This document shows positions 18,349 through 27,488 of a DNA stretch of 64,000 nt, in pieces. The stretch lies in assembly GCA_021773115.1 (NCBI GenBank), contig JAJFKS010000032.1, positions 62,001 through 126,000 of the forward strand, in the 5' to 3' direction. How positions within the stretch are numbered: the stretch's first letter is position 1; every line of letters begins with the position of its first letter. The notes below the pieces were generated by a model. It did not search any database, was not told where the DNA came from, and was given only the letters and a program-made list of their open reading frames with translations. A program made the translations under genes and the position numbers. Source of the stretch: Woeseiaceae bacterium. GTDB lineage: Bacteria > Pseudomonadota > Gammaproteobacteria > Steroidobacterales > Woeseiaceae.

Positions 18349-18858
18349 TTATCGCTTAGATTTCCGTCGCGTAGCCTTTTTCTTGCTCTTACGCTTGGAA
18401 GCCTTTTTCTTCGTCTTACGCTTGGCTGGTTTCTTCTTAGCCTTGCGTTTTGTCGCCTTTTTCTTGGTTTTGCGCTTAGCTACTTTCTTTTTAGCTTTAC
18501 GCTTGGCCTTCTTCTTAGTCTTACGTTTTGCAACTTTCTTTTTAGCCTTTTTCTTGGCTTTCTTCTTGGTCTTGCGCTTGGCTATTTTCTTCTTAGCCTT
18601 TTTCTTTACCTTACGTTTGGCTTTTTTCTTAGTCGCCTTTTTCTTGGTCTTGCGCTTAGCGACTTTTTTCTTGGCCTTTTTCTTGGCCTTCTTCTTAACC
18701 TTTCTCTTTGCTACTTTTTTCTTCGCCTTTTTCTTGGCGACTTTTTTCTTTGCTGCGCGGCGTTTCTTAGGCGCTGCTTTTTTCTTTGCTGTTACTTTCC
18801 GCTTCTTGGCGACTTTGCGCTTCGAAGCTTTTTTACGAGACTTCTTTTTGGTAGCCAT
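18349..18858 (-). CDS. Histone H1-like Lys/Arg-rich nucleoid protein
   Basis: 169 residues, almost entirely Lys, Arg, Ala, Val and Thr, built from degenerate repeats of the type KKKVAKRKTKKKAKKKA. This resembles the H1-like tails of AlgP and of bacterial histone-like DNA-binding proteins; it most likely condenses or bridges DNA non-specifically. There is no folded N-terminal domain. Start MATKKKSRKK at 18858, with GGAG 7 bases upstream; the frame continues further but without coding character. The repetitive DNA makes unit number prone to slippage. The opposite strand is open by compositional accident. Confidence 0.85.
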   Translation of the reverse strand: MATKKKSRKKASKRKVAKKRKVTAKKKAAPKKRRAAKKKVAKKKAKKKVAKRKVKKKAKKKAKKKVAKRKTKKKATKKKAKRKVKKKAKKKIAKRKTKKKAKKKAKKKVAKRKTKKKAKRKAKKKVAKRKTKKKATKRKAKKKPAKRKTKKKASKRKSKKKATRRKSKR

Positions 18859-19152
18859 GCTTATCTCCGTGTCGGGTACCCGGGGCTGAGTATATACAAC
18901 GCGTATGGAAAATCCAGCAAGTGCCACACGTTTAAACCATTGGCGACAAACGCAATTTCATGTTGCCATCGGCATGTGTGCCAGTGTCATTTTCAAACAC
19001 GTTGACGCTTGCTTGCTTTTGAATGCCAGGCTAACGCGAAGAATGGTCGACACTTCTCCGCGACGTTTAGTCGCAGTTCAAAAAACAAGCACTCAATCAG
19101 GCCTTGCGAAAGGCGTTCGCTCGCAATGGCTCTTGGATAGCACACAGATGCA

Positions 19153-19730
19153 TCAGATTAATTCACGAAAAGTCCCGTAAAGCCGTATATCCCAAGGATT
19201 TGCCGTTATTTCCTCGACTATCCGGCATTAAAATGCAACGCCCAAAAGTGTCGGTTTGAACCGGTGTTTGTGGCGACGAAAGAAGCAAAATGAGCGATCG
19301 TAGTAGCCGCTACCGATACCTATAGCTTGATTAAAATGCACAAACGCGAGCCGTGGTGTCACGACCAACTGCACTGAGTAAGGGGCGATTATTTCGCCTG
19401 AGACCGGCTCGCCAATCGACATCGAGTTTCTAACGAGGGTCGTATCAGGGTGAATTTTGCAAAACAACATTTTTTCTTTGGCGCGCACAATCGGGACAAA
19501 AATGCGCTTATTTGCGCATCACGCACGTTCGGTGATGCTTCGGGTGTCCACTTCGTCCGACATCGGGTGGAAGCAAGCGATCAAACTGGCGGCCAGAAAA
19601 ACTGCCTGAAGGAACGACTTTTCTGAAGACAATTATCAACGCGACGGCACGATGTTCGACATTTATGGAGCATCTCGCGCGCGATACATTGCGATGAAAG
19701 CCTTGCATCAACTCGCGTCAAAATTGATTG
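19153..19730 (-). pseudogene. ygfA: 5-formyltetrahydrofolate cyclo-ligase (ygfA), decayed
   Basis: Reading minus, the folate cyclo-ligase is clear in one frame: FHPMSDEVDTRSITERA, then TGA (19519-19521), then CANKRIFVPIV...MLFCKIHPDTTLVRN, GEPVSGEIIAPYSVQLVVTP and IGSGYYDRSFCFF. A TAA at 19228 interrupts before the C-terminal CRIVEEITANPWDIRLYGTF, which ends at 19153. The first TGA replaces the Trp expected after ERA. The N-terminal part (about 19600-19730) has further stops. Position beside 6S RNA and zapA is the classical ygfA location. Confidence 0.82.
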
Positions 19731-19736
19731 TAAAAA

Positions 19737-19930
19737 GGAGGCGCCTCCCGCCTGTGCCGTTACAAACCTTCGCTCTCGAACCGGAGCTAAAGGTGGGGTC
19801 AACCGTGGTTGCAACAGGCTCACCGTCGAAACGGTTTTGCACACATGCAACCGACAGGCAACGACCCCGAGGTGGAAATTTAGGGTCGGGAGGATCCAGG
19901 TCGGTATCGAACACCGCAGGAGACGCCAAT
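19737..19930 (-). ncRNA. ssrS: 6S RNA
   Basis: About 190 bases between zapA and the ygfA remnant, the conserved place for 6S RNA in gammaproteobacteria. The two ends pair (GGCG.CTCC at 19919-19927 with GGAG.CGCC at 19740-19749). Landmarks resemble E. coli 6S: TGTTCG near the 5' end, and CACCTT...GAAGGTTTGTAAC near the 3' end. A T run follows on the minus strand. 6S RNA binds sigma-70 RNA polymerase in stationary phase. Ends are approximate. Confidence 0.85.
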
Positions 19931-19964
19931 CTTAAGTTTTCGTTACTACGTGATCGCGATCTGA

Positions 19965-20279
19965 TCAGAGGTCGAGTTGCTGCGAAGCGCTCAGGACGTG
20001 GTCAACGCGGTCGGAAATAATTTTGAGGCGATTGCTAATACCGCCTTCGAGTTCCTGGTCGCGCACATTGGCATGAATCAGGTCATTCGCCATGTTCAGA
20101 GCGGCCATAACAGCGATGCGATCCAGACCGACGATTCTGCCGGTGTCTCGAATCTCTCGCATTTTTGCATTCAGTATTTCTGCCGAGTCGAGCAGGTTGG
20201 TTCGCTCGCTGGCGGGGCATGCGACCTGGTATTCTTTGTCTAGAATTCGGACGCTTACCTGAGCATTTTGTTCGGTCAT
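19965..20279 (-). CDS. zapA: Cell division protein ZapA
   Basis: Small FtsZ-bundling protein, 104 residues. VSVRILDKEYQVACPASERTNLLDSA is the ZapA globular head; the C-terminal half is a coiled coil. The start is ATG 20279 (MTEQNAQVS), with GGAG ten bases upstream; ATG 20288 is nearly as good. Downstream of the ZapB-like gene and upstream of ssrS on the same strand. Confidence 0.93.
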   Translation of the reverse strand: MTEQNAQVSVRILDKEYQVACPASERTNLLDSAEILNAKMREIRDTGRIVGLDRIAVMAALNMANDLIHANVRDQELEGGISNRLKIISDRVDHVLSASQQLDL

Positions 20280-20304
20280 TCTCGGCATACTCCACGCGGT
20301 GATT

Positions 20305-20535
20305 TCAAGAGCCTTGCTCCATCGCTTTTAGTCGACCGACCATCGCCTCGACTCTTGCTCGTACCTGCTCGTTCTTTTGCAGCAAGTTAGCACGTTCCGA
20401 GGTGAGCACGTCCTGGCGCTGCTTCAGCGATCGGTTCTCGTCCTGTAATTGGTCGCAAACCCGGACCAGCGCATCGACACGCTTCTCCAGTCGCTTCAGT
20501 TCATGTTCAAAAGTTGAATTGATGTTGTCGGCCAT
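20305..20535 (-). CDS. ZapB-like coiled-coil protein (TIGR02449 type)
   Basis: 76-residue protein consisting of one long heptad coiled coil from about residue 8 to 70 (LKRLEKRVDALVRVCDQLQDENRSL...). It is paired with zapA, as often seen in gammaproteobacteria, and is presumed to act in cell division. The ATG at 20535 (MADNINSTFEHEL) is chosen; the frame runs upstream without coding character. 25 bases separate it from zapA. It diverges from ygfB. Confidence 0.85.
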   Translation of the reverse strand: MADNINSTFEHELKRLEKRVDALVRVCDQLQDENRSLKQRQDVLTSERANLLQKNEQVRARVEAMVGRLKAMEQGS

Positions 20536-20663
20536 AGGGTGAATATAGTCAGGCCTCAGTCCAGAAGCAATCGTCAGCTTGCGGCGACACATACGGACGT
20601 GGCCTGAAGCGCCTGTCCGTGGGATCATAAGAGACTGTTGGAATTGACAAGGTTGGCATCCGG

Positions 20664-21233
20664 ATGGATGAAAAGATCGACTTCGATACGCTAGACGATG
20701 TGCTCAAACGCTGTGGGTCCAATTGGAACGCTGCGCAAACTCATGGTCTGTTGACCGGGCGCCTCGCGATCGGAGGGGTTGCTGCCGGAGCAGACTGGTT
20801 GTTGCAGGTTCTTGACACGACCGACCCGAATAATGCCGCATGCAGCGAATGTCGCAAGCACCTGGACGGGCTTTACCAGGCAACGTTTTGGCAGCTTAGC
20901 GAACGATTGTCCGAATTTGACGCACTTCTTCCTGGTGACGGCGACGACGTAAGTGTGCGGACAGAAGCCCTGGGACACTGGTGTGAAGGATTCTTGCATG
21001 GCCTCGTTTCTGCGCAGCACGGCGACGCGCTGAAGAAACGACTCGGGGCGGAACCCCTGTCGGACATCATCAAGGACATGTTGCAGATGACGCGCGCCGG
21101 GCTGGATGAGGAATTGGATCTTGAGGAAAATGAAGCCGCCTATGTCGAGCTGGTTGAGTACCTGCGAGTTGCCGCCCAGTTATCCTATGAGGAGTTGGCC
21201 GATATCCGACATGCGGGTAGTGAGAAACAATGA
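20664..21233 (+). CDS. ygfB: YgfB/UPF0149 family protein
   Basis: 189-residue helical protein of the YgfB/YecA family. Role uncertain; in Pseudomonas YgfB is linked to regulation of antibiotic tolerance genes, which need not hold here. Family features: AAQTHGLLTGRLAIGG, WCEGFLHGL and the C-terminal EENEAAYVELVEYLRVAAQL. First gene of the conserved ygfB-pepP-ubiH-ubiI operon; its stop overlaps the pepP start (ATGA). Confidence 0.92.
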   Translation: MDEKIDFDTLDDVLKRCGSNWNAAQTHGLLTGRLAIGGVAAGADWLLQVLDTTDPNNAACSECRKHLDGLYQATFWQLSERLSEFDALLPGDGDDVSVRTEALGHWCEGFLHGLVSAQHGDALKKRLGAEPLSDIIKDMLQMTRAGLDEELDLEENEAAYVELVEYLRVAAQLSYEELADIRHAGSEKQ

Positions 21234-22537
21234 ACGACAAGGAATTTGACAAGCGACGCAGGCAGTTGATGCGCATGGTGGGTTCGGGAGGCATCGTCAT
21301 CCTGCCGTCAGCACCCGTGAGAACGCGCAGCCGAGATGTCGAATATCGATTTCGACAGGACAGCGACTTTTACTATTTAACCGGTTTCGCAGAGCCAGAC
21401 GCCGTCGCCGTACTGGTTCCCGGCCGCGAGAGTGGCGAATACCTGATGTTCTGTCGTGAGAAGGATCCGGCGCGGGAGCAATGGGATGGTCTGCGGGCGG
21501 GTCAGGCCGGTGCGATCGAGGACTTTGGTGCGGACGATGCTTTTCCAATCGATGATCTCGATGACATCCTGCCCGGCGTCATGGAGTCCTGCGACCGTGT
21601 CTACTACACGATGGGCATGTACGCGGAATTCGATACGCGCATGGCGGAGTGGGTCAACACACTGCGCTCGAAGCTGTCACACGGTGTGCAATCGCCGCAC
21701 GAGTTTGTAGCACTCGATCATTTGTTGCATGACATGCGCCTTTTCAAAAGCAAGGGGGAAATTGCGGCAATGCGCAAATCGGCAAAAGTTGCCGTCGAGG
21801 CGCACAAGCGAGCGATGCGCCTTGTGCGACCCGGATTGTACGAGTATGAAATTGAAGCAGAGTTCAGATACGAATTTCGGCGCAATGGGGGCTGGGTATC
21901 TTACAGTCCAATCGTTGGTGGCGGCGCCAATGCCTGTATCCTGCACTATGTTGAGAACACCGCGCTACTTAAGGACGGTGAGCTGTTGTTGATCGACGCT
22001 GGTTGCGAGCTCGATTATTACGCGTCCGACATAACGCGAACCTTCCCGGTCAGTGGCCGCTTCACATCGGAACAGCGGGCCTTGTACGAGGTCGTGCTTG
22101 ATGCGCAGCGTGCCGCCATTGACAAGACCGTGGTCGGCAATCACTGGAACGACCCGCACGATGCTGCGGTCAGGGCAATTACCAAAGGCCTGAAGAAACT
22201 TGGTCTGCTTGATGGTTCCGTGTCGCGACTGATAAAAGACGAGGCGTATCAGCAATTCTACATGCACCGTACCGGGCACTGGATTGGTATGGACGTCCAT
22301 GATGTCGGCGATTACAAGGTTGGTGAAGAATGGCGCATGCTGGAGCCCGGCATGGTCACAACGGTCGAGCCTGGTCTCTACATCAACAATAGTCGCAAAG
22401 TGCCGAAGCGCTTCCGCAATATCGGTATTCGCATAGAAGACGATGTTGCCGTGACCAGGAATGGTCCGGATGTCCTCAGCAAGGGACTCGTTTCGGATCC
22501 CGATGATATTGAAGCCCTTATGAGCGGATCGGCGTAG
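21230..22537 (+). CDS. pepP: Xaa-Pro aminopeptidase PepP
   Basis: 435-residue dimetal aminopeptidase removing N-terminal residues that precede proline. N-terminal domain 1-170, pita-bread catalytic domain after. Metal ligands: Asp in LLIDAGCELDYY and SDITRTFPVSG, His in MHRTGHWIGMDVHD, Glu in TTVEPGLYI and RIEDDVAV. Start overlaps ygfB by 4 bases; ubiH follows after 3 bases. Confidence 0.95.
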   Translation: MNDKEFDKRRRQLMRMVGSGGIVILPSAPVRTRSRDVEYRFRQDSDFYYLTGFAEPDAVAVLVPGRESGEYLMFCREKDPAREQWDGLRAGQAGAIEDFGADDAFPIDDLDDILPGVMESCDRVYYTMGMYAEFDTRMAEWVNTLRSKLSHGVQSPHEFVALDHLLHDMRLFKSKGEIAAMRKSAKVAVEAHKRAMRLVRPGLYEYEIEAEFRYEFRRNGGWVSYSPIVGGGANACILHYVENTALLKDGELLLIDAGCELDYYASDITRTFPVSGRFTSEQRALYEVVLDAQRAAIDKTVVGNHWNDPHDAAVRAITKGLKKLGLLDGSVSRLIKDEAYQQFYMHRTGHWIGMDVHDVGDYKVGEEWRMLEPGMVTTVEPGLYINNSRKVPKRFRNIGIRIEDDVAVTRNGPDVLSKGLVSDPDDIEALMSGSA

Positions 22538-22540
22538 CGT

Positions 22541-23788
22541 ATGCATGACGCCGAACCAGTTTACGACATCGTGATCGCTGGCGGCGGCATGATCGGCAGC
22601 AGTCTCGCGCTCGCGCTGGCTCCGCTCGGATTGCGAATTGCAGTGGTTGAGGCAGTCGCTCGACGGGATTCGCAGCAGCCAAGTTTCGATGATCGATCGA
22701 CCGCTTTATCGCGCAGTACGCAACGCATGTTTGAGGCGATGGGACTCTGGGATGAAGTCAAGGCAGCGTCGGCGCCAATCAAGCATATTCATGTGTCTGA
22801 CAAAGGTCGTTTCGGATTCTCACACCTCGATGCCGCCGAGCAGGGCGTTGCGGCGCTCGGCTACGTTGTTATCAATCGTGTTCTCGGCGAAGTGCTGCAA
22901 TCGCACCTCGATCGAACGGACACCGTTGATCAGTTTTGCCCGGCGCGAATCAATGCGCTGTCGCTCGGACCGGATCAGGCGGTCGCGACGATGGCAATCG
23001 ATGGCCGTGAACGCCGACTTAAGTGCAAGTTGCTGGTTGCAGCGGACGGCGCCAACTCCAGCGTGCGTGACATGATGGGAATTTCTGTGCAGAAACGAAG
23101 CTACAATCAGCGCGCGGTTGTTGGCAATCTGCGTACTGAAAGGCCACTGGATCATCGCGCGTACGAGCGATTCACGCCGCAGGGGCCACTCGCGATACTG
23201 CCAATCGCCGGCGAGCGTGCGGGATTCATCTGGACCGTTGCTGCGCGAGATGCCGAGCGTGTGCTCGGCCTGAACGACGACGACTTTATTGCCGAGATTC
23301 AGGCCGAGTTCGGTCTTCGCCTCGGCAAGTTTTCGCGTGTCGGCAGGCGTGCTGGGTATCCGCTGGTCCTGAGCAAGGCTGTTCGACTCAGCGCAACACG
23401 AAGCGTGTTGATCGGTAACGCGGCACACGGGCTACACCCGGTTTCGGCGCAGGGATTGAATCTCGGCATGCGCGATGTTGCCGCGTTGTGCGACTGCATT
23501 CTGGACCAGCGAAAGGCGGATTCAAATGCGGACGAATTCGACCCGGGCACGGAAGCCGTGTTGCGACGTTACGCACAGTGGCGCCGTGCCGACCAGAAAA
23601 AACTGCTGCGCTTTACGGATGGTCTCGTGCACCTCTTCGGCAGTACACGCCCAGGCGTGCGCACACTGCGCAACATCGGAATGATTGGATTCGATCTCAT
23701 ACCGGGTGTACGGGGTCTGTTCGCAAAACATACGATGGGACTGGCGGGTGAATTGCCTCGCTTGTCGCGCGGCGTACCGATTCGGTGA
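22541..23788 (+). CDS. ubiH: 2-octaprenyl-6-methoxyphenol hydroxylase UbiH
   Basis: FAD monooxygenase of ubiquinone synthesis, 415 residues. Dinucleotide fold IVIAGGGMIGSSLALAL at the N-terminus, the DG motif LLVAADGANSSVRD, and the second FAD motif GNAAHGLHPVSAQGLNLGMRD, where Asn replaces the usual Asp as in E. coli UbiH. The C-terminal RFTDGLVHLFGS is a typical COQ6-family tail. The stop overlaps the next gene by 4 bases (GTGA). Confidence 0.93.
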   Translation: MHDAEPVYDIVIAGGGMIGSSLALALAPLGLRIAVVEAVARRDSQQPSFDDRSTALSRSTQRMFEAMGLWDEVKAASAPIKHIHVSDKGRFGFSHLDAAEQGVAALGYVVINRVLGEVLQSHLDRTDTVDQFCPARINALSLGPDQAVATMAIDGRERRLKCKLLVAADGANSSVRDMMGISVQKRSYNQRAVVGNLRTERPLDHRAYERFTPQGPLAILPIAGERAGFIWTVAARDAERVLGLNDDDFIAEIQAEFGLRLGKFSRVGRRAGYPLVLSKAVRLSATRSVLIGNAAHGLHPVSAQGLNLGMRDVAALCDCILDQRKADSNADEFDPGTEAVLRRYAQWRRADQKKLLRFTDGLVHLFGSTRPGVRTLRNIGMIGFDLIPGVRGLFAKHTMGLAGELPRLSRGVPIR

Positions 23789-24939
23789 AGACAAGTTTCG
23801 ATATTGTCATCGTCGGTGCCGGGATCACCGGCCTGAGTCTGGCCGCGCAACTTGCGACCGGCCGTCATGCGGACAAACTGAATATCACACTTATGGATGC
23901 CGCCAGGCGGCCAGGGTTTGCGCTCGACGACGACATCTCGTTGCGTGTTTCTGCGATCGCGAATGGTTCGGTGGAAATACTCCGTAATACAGGCGCCTGG
24001 GATGCCGTACTCGGCGCACGTGTCTCACCCTATGAGCACATGCGCGTCTGGGATGAAAGTGATTCACCCGACAGCGGATCAACGTTGACGTTCAATGCCG
24101 CGGAGTTCGCGGTACCGCAGCTGGGGTTTATTGTCGAGAATGTGTTGTTGCGCGACACACTGTTGACGGTGCTTGACAAGACCAGGGTCAAACTGCAATT
24201 TGAATCAAAGCTTGCTGGCTTGCCTGTAGCCGACCTCGTCGTTGGCGCAGATGGTGCGCGGTCTTTTGTCCGGCAACAGGTGGGTATCAAGACATCGCTG
24301 TGGCCGTACGAGCAGACCGCGCTGGTCACTCACCTCGAACCCGAAAAAATGCATGCAGCGACTGCCTGGCAGCGATTTCTTCGCGATGGGCCACTGGGTA
24401 TGTTGCCGTTGGCCGACGGTCGAATTTCTGTTGTCTGGTCAACGACGCCACAGACGGCGAAACAGGCGCTGGCCGCGTCCGATGAGGAGCTTGGCCGACT
24501 GTTGACCGACGCGTCCGACGGCGTGCTCGGCAAATTGCGTGTCGCCGGGCCGAAAGGTGCATTCCCATTGTCTGCACAACACGCACAGGAATACGTACGT
24601 GCTGGCATTGCCTTAGTCGGTGATGCGGCGCATGCGATTCACCCCCTGGCCGGGCAGGGTGCTAACCTCGGCTTGCGGGATGCCGCTGAACTCGCAAGCG
24701 TTGTGGCAGCGGCACTCGACGACGGTCTGCATCCCGGCGACCGGCCGGTATTACGTGGCTATGAACGTGCCCGCAAGGGCGAAAACCTGACCATGTTGCA
24801 CTTCATGACTGGCCTCAATCGCGTGTTTGCGACAGACTCTGGCCTCCTGCGGGAAATAAGATCGGCCGGCATGCGAGTTTTTAATCGTAGCGGGCCAATA
24901 AAAGAACGCGCCGTAAAGGTCGCGCTAGGCGTCAACTGA
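23785..24939 (+). CDS. UbiI-like FAD monooxygenase (ubiquinone C5 hydroxylation)
   Basis: 384 residues, GTG start overlapping ubiH. FAD motifs FDIVIVGAGITGLSLAAQL, LVVGADGARSFVRQQ and VGDAAHAIHPLAGQGANLG place it in the COQ6/UbiH/UbiI/UbiF family. By position it corresponds to UbiI (VisC). Because Coq7 is present, a UbiF role is not needed. UbiI/UbiL/UbiM identity cannot be settled by eye. Confidence 0.88.
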   Translation: MKTSFDIVIVGAGITGLSLAAQLATGRHADKLNITLMDAARRPGFALDDDISLRVSAIANGSVEILRNTGAWDAVLGARVSPYEHMRVWDESDSPDSGSTLTFNAAEFAVPQLGFIVENVLLRDTLLTVLDKTRVKLQFESKLAGLPVADLVVGADGARSFVRQQVGIKTSLWPYEQTALVTHLEPEKMHAATAWQRFLRDGPLGMLPLADGRISVVWSTTPQTAKQALAASDEELGRLLTDASDGVLGKLRVAGPKGAFPLSAQHAQEYVRAGIALVGDAAHAIHPLAGQGANLGLRDAAELASVVAAALDDGLHPGDRPVLRGYERARKGENLTMLHFMTGLNRVFATDSGLLREIRSAGMRVFNRSGPIKERAVKVALGVN

Positions 24940-24956
24940 CGCCGTCGAGGGGGACA

Positions 24957-26477
24957 ATGAAGCAGCGTTACGTATACGTATTGGCGGGCTTGCTGGCGGC
25001 TATCGGTCTGTCAGTCTTCTACTACAAATGGCAGGTACTCAGTTTTCCGGTGACGGAAAATCAGGAGGCACCAGTCTGGACAATCGAAGCTGCAGTCAAT
25101 TTCGAAAGTGGCCCCGGATCGATCAAAGCCCAATTGCATGTGCCGACCCTGACGCCCGGGTTTCGCATGCTCAACGAAAATTCCGTCTCCCGTGGTTACG
25201 GCTTTAGCCTGAATTACGGCAGCGGTGGTAGAGAGGCCCAGTGGGCGATTCGACGAGCCGATGGCGAGCAAACGATTTATTATCGTCTTTCCGTCTACGA
25301 AGACGATAGTGTTAATGTCACCGATACGACGCCACCCTTTCCACCAAGGCCGGTAATTGACGAACCGATGAACACCGCAGTGGAGGTGCTCGTCAAAGAC
25401 GTGCGCGAGCATTCGGCCGATACGGCGTCTTTCACGTCTGAATTGTTGCGGCGGCTAAACGATCCCACACCGGACACCAATGTGGAGTTGCTGCGCTACG
25501 GCGTCTCGAGCAACGCGGATTATGTGGATCGTGCCACCATGATTCTCGCGGCAGCACGTATTCCCGCGCGCACGGTGCACGGCTTCCCGCTGTCGGGCCG
25601 GCAACGCAATGCGACGCTGGTGTCCTGGCTTGAAGTGCACGATGGCGATCGCTGGTTGTATTTCAACCCGGCGACGGGTGTGGAAAGCCTTCCTGACCGA
25701 TTTTTTGTCTGGTGGCGTGGCAACGAGCCACTCGTCAGTGTCGAAGGCGGCAGCAAGGTGCAGGTGGATTTTTCAATTCAGCAGAACTATCTCGATGCGA
25801 TCGCGATTGCCGAAACCCAAGCGGCACAGCAGGGTGCGAGCGCATTCGACTTTTCCCTGTACAGTCTGCCTATCCGGACACAGGCCGTGTACGCAGTGCT
25901 GTTGATGATCCCAATTGGTGCGCTGGTCATGGTCGTGATGCGCAACATGGTGGGCATCGATGCGTTCGGCACCTTCATGCCTGTCCTGATTGCACTCGCA
26001 TTTCGTGAAACAAAGCTGTTGTGGGGCGTCATTCTTTTTACCTTACTCGTGACGCTCGGACTGACGATTCGATTTCTGCTGGACCGCCTGCGGCTGTTAC
26101 TCGTTCCCAGGCTCAGCGCTGTCCTGATTGTTGTCGTGTTGTTGATGTTGATCATCAGCCTGACTTCGCACCGGCTGGGTCTCAACTCCGGACTGTCGGT
26201 CGCCCTGTTCCCGATGGTGATCATTGCGATGACGATTGAGCGTATGTCCGTGGTTTGGGAGGAGCGCGGGCCGATGGACGCCGTGCGCGCCGGACTGGGC
26301 AGTCTGTTTGTTGCGGTCGCAGCTTACACCTTCATGGGATTGAAGTGGCTGGAACATCTGATCTTCACGTTCCCGGAATTGCTGCTGGTAGTGCTTGCCA
26401 TCGTATTGGTCGCTGGTCGTTACACCGGCTACCGGCTGACAGAGCTGCGCCGCTTTAAAGAGCTTGCCAGAAGCTGA
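24957..26477 (+). CDS. Inactive transglutaminase fused to 7 transmembrane helices
   Basis: 506 residues. An N-terminal membrane anchor (about 5-25) and a periplasmic region follow. A transglutaminase-like core (about 160-270; DYVDRATMILAAARIPARTVHGF, LVSWLEVHDGDRWLYFNP) lacks the catalytic Cys at the helix start. Seven transmembrane helices run from about residue 300 (VYAVLLMIPIGALVMVVM). This matches the family always paired with a RimK-related ATP-grasp protein, encoded next with a 1-base overlap. Function unknown. A GAGGGGG lies just upstream of the ATG. Confidence 0.87.
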   Translation: MKQRYVYVLAGLLAAIGLSVFYYKWQVLSFPVTENQEAPVWTIEAAVNFESGPGSIKAQLHVPTLTPGFRMLNENSVSRGYGFSLNYGSGGREAQWAIRRADGEQTIYYRLSVYEDDSVNVTDTTPPFPPRPVIDEPMNTAVEVLVKDVREHSADTASFTSELLRRLNDPTPDTNVELLRYGVSSNADYVDRATMILAAARIPARTVHGFPLSGRQRNATLVSWLEVHDGDRWLYFNPATGVESLPDRFFVWWRGNEPLVSVEGGSKVQVDFSIQQNYLDAIAIAETQAAQQGASAFDFSLYSLPIRTQAVYAVLLMIPIGALVMVVMRNMVGIDAFGTFMPVLIALAFRETKLLWGVILFTLLVTLGLTIRFLLDRLRLLLVPRLSAVLIVVVLLMLIISLTSHRLGLNSGLSVALFPMVIIAMTIERMSVVWEERGPMDAVRAGLGSLFVAVAAYTFMGLKWLEHLIFTFPELLLVVLAIVLVAGRYTGYRLTELRRFKELARS

Positions 26478-27427
26478 TGTTTTCGACAGCGCGAAGACTG
26501 CGGGACAAGGGCGTGCTCGGACTGAATGAGCGCAATGCCAACTTCATCATGCGACTCAATCCACGACACTTTTACCCGCGCGTCGATGACAAGGTGTTGA
26601 CGAAAGAGTTAGCGATTGCAGCGGGTATGGCAGTACCCAACTTGTACGGTGTTATCGCACACCAGGCCGAGGTCAAAGACTTTCCAAAAATCGTAGCGAA
26701 TCAAACCAGCTTTGTTGTGAAGCCGGCGCAGGGTAGTGGTGGCGACGGCATCCTGGTCATCACGGGTCGCAGTGAGCGCAAACGCGGCAATTTTCGCCTC
26801 AGCAGCGGTATGCTGATTTCAGACGGCGAGATTCAACACCATATTTCCAACATTGTTGGTGGACAATACAGCCTTAGTGGGGCGCGTGATAAAGCCCTGA
26901 TCGAATACTGCGTACAGTTTGACCCGACATTCGCTGCGGTGAGCTTCCAGGGCGTTCCGGATATTCGGGTCGTGGTTTACCGCGGATATCCAGTGATGGC
27001 GATGGTACGACTGCCGACGCGAGCGTCGGATGGCAAAGCCAATTTGCACCAGGGTGCGGTTGGTGCGGGTGTTAATCTCGCGACGGGGACCACCCTCACC
27101 GGGGTGCACAATAACGAAATCGTTGATGACCATCCGGACACGGGTGCGCTGGTCTCCAACATCGAGATTCCGCAGTGGGATTTCATTCTGGAATCCTCGG
27201 CGCGGGGATACGAGGTCACCGGCCTCGGTTACCTCGGTGTCGATATGGTGATCGACAATCATTTGGGTCCCCTGATTCTCGAGATGAATGCCCGACCGGG
27301 TTTGAATATTCAGATCGCAAACAGCACCGGGCTCGCACGACGCACGTCACGCATTGATGAAATCCACGACCCGAATGACACTCCGGCTGAACGGGCCGCG
27401 GTCGCACGGCGCGAATTTCACGCCTGA
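26477..27427 (+). CDS. Alpha-L-glutamate ligase-related ATP-grasp protein
   Basis: 316 residues of the RimK-related family. ATP-grasp landmarks: SFVVKPAQGSGGDGILVI, GVPDIRVVVYRGYPVMAMVRLP and LILEMNARPGLNIQIAN with metal-binding Glu and Asn. RimK relatives add glutamate or other amino acids to a carboxylate; here the substrate is unknown. The start codon shares a base with the stop of the 7-TM protein, so the two act as a unit. The zinc protease (RimB-like) that often accompanies this pair is not in the window. Confidence 0.87.
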   Translation: MFSTARRLRDKGVLGLNERNANFIMRLNPRHFYPRVDDKVLTKELAIAAGMAVPNLYGVIAHQAEVKDFPKIVANQTSFVVKPAQGSGGDGILVITGRSERKRGNFRLSSGMLISDGEIQHHISNIVGGQYSLSGARDKALIEYCVQFDPTFAAVSFQGVPDIRVVVYRGYPVMAMVRLPTRASDGKANLHQGAVGAGVNLATGTTLTGVHNNEIVDDHPDTGALVSNIEIPQWDFILESSARGYEVTGLGYLGVDMVIDNHLGPLILEMNARPGLNIQIANSTGLARRTSRIDEIHDPNDTPAERAAVARREFHA

Positions 27428-27488
27428 TCGAGTGCGCCTGTTTCAGGCGACACGCTGTCGAGCGACGGTATTCACATTCTCAGACGGC

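Noticed and set aside
18349..18858. Repeated DNA resembling a CRISPR array
   Set aside because: Repeats are short, degenerate, contiguous and in frame; there are no spacers and no cas genes.
17522..18889. 455-codon frame on the plus strand, very Phe/Leu-rich
   Set aside because: Antisense to rpiA and to the Lys-rich gene; the Phe/Leu run is the complement of Lys/Arg codons, not a membrane protein.
18905..19180. 91-codon frame between the histone-like gene and ygfA
   Set aside because: No ribosome site or recognisable features, and it overlaps the 3' part of the ygfA remnant; 18859-19152 appears to hold no gene.
19519..19521. TGA inside ygfA as selenocysteine or recoded Trp
   Set aside because: Other stop codons (TAA, TGA) also interrupt the gene, and there is no SECIS-like element; decay is simpler.
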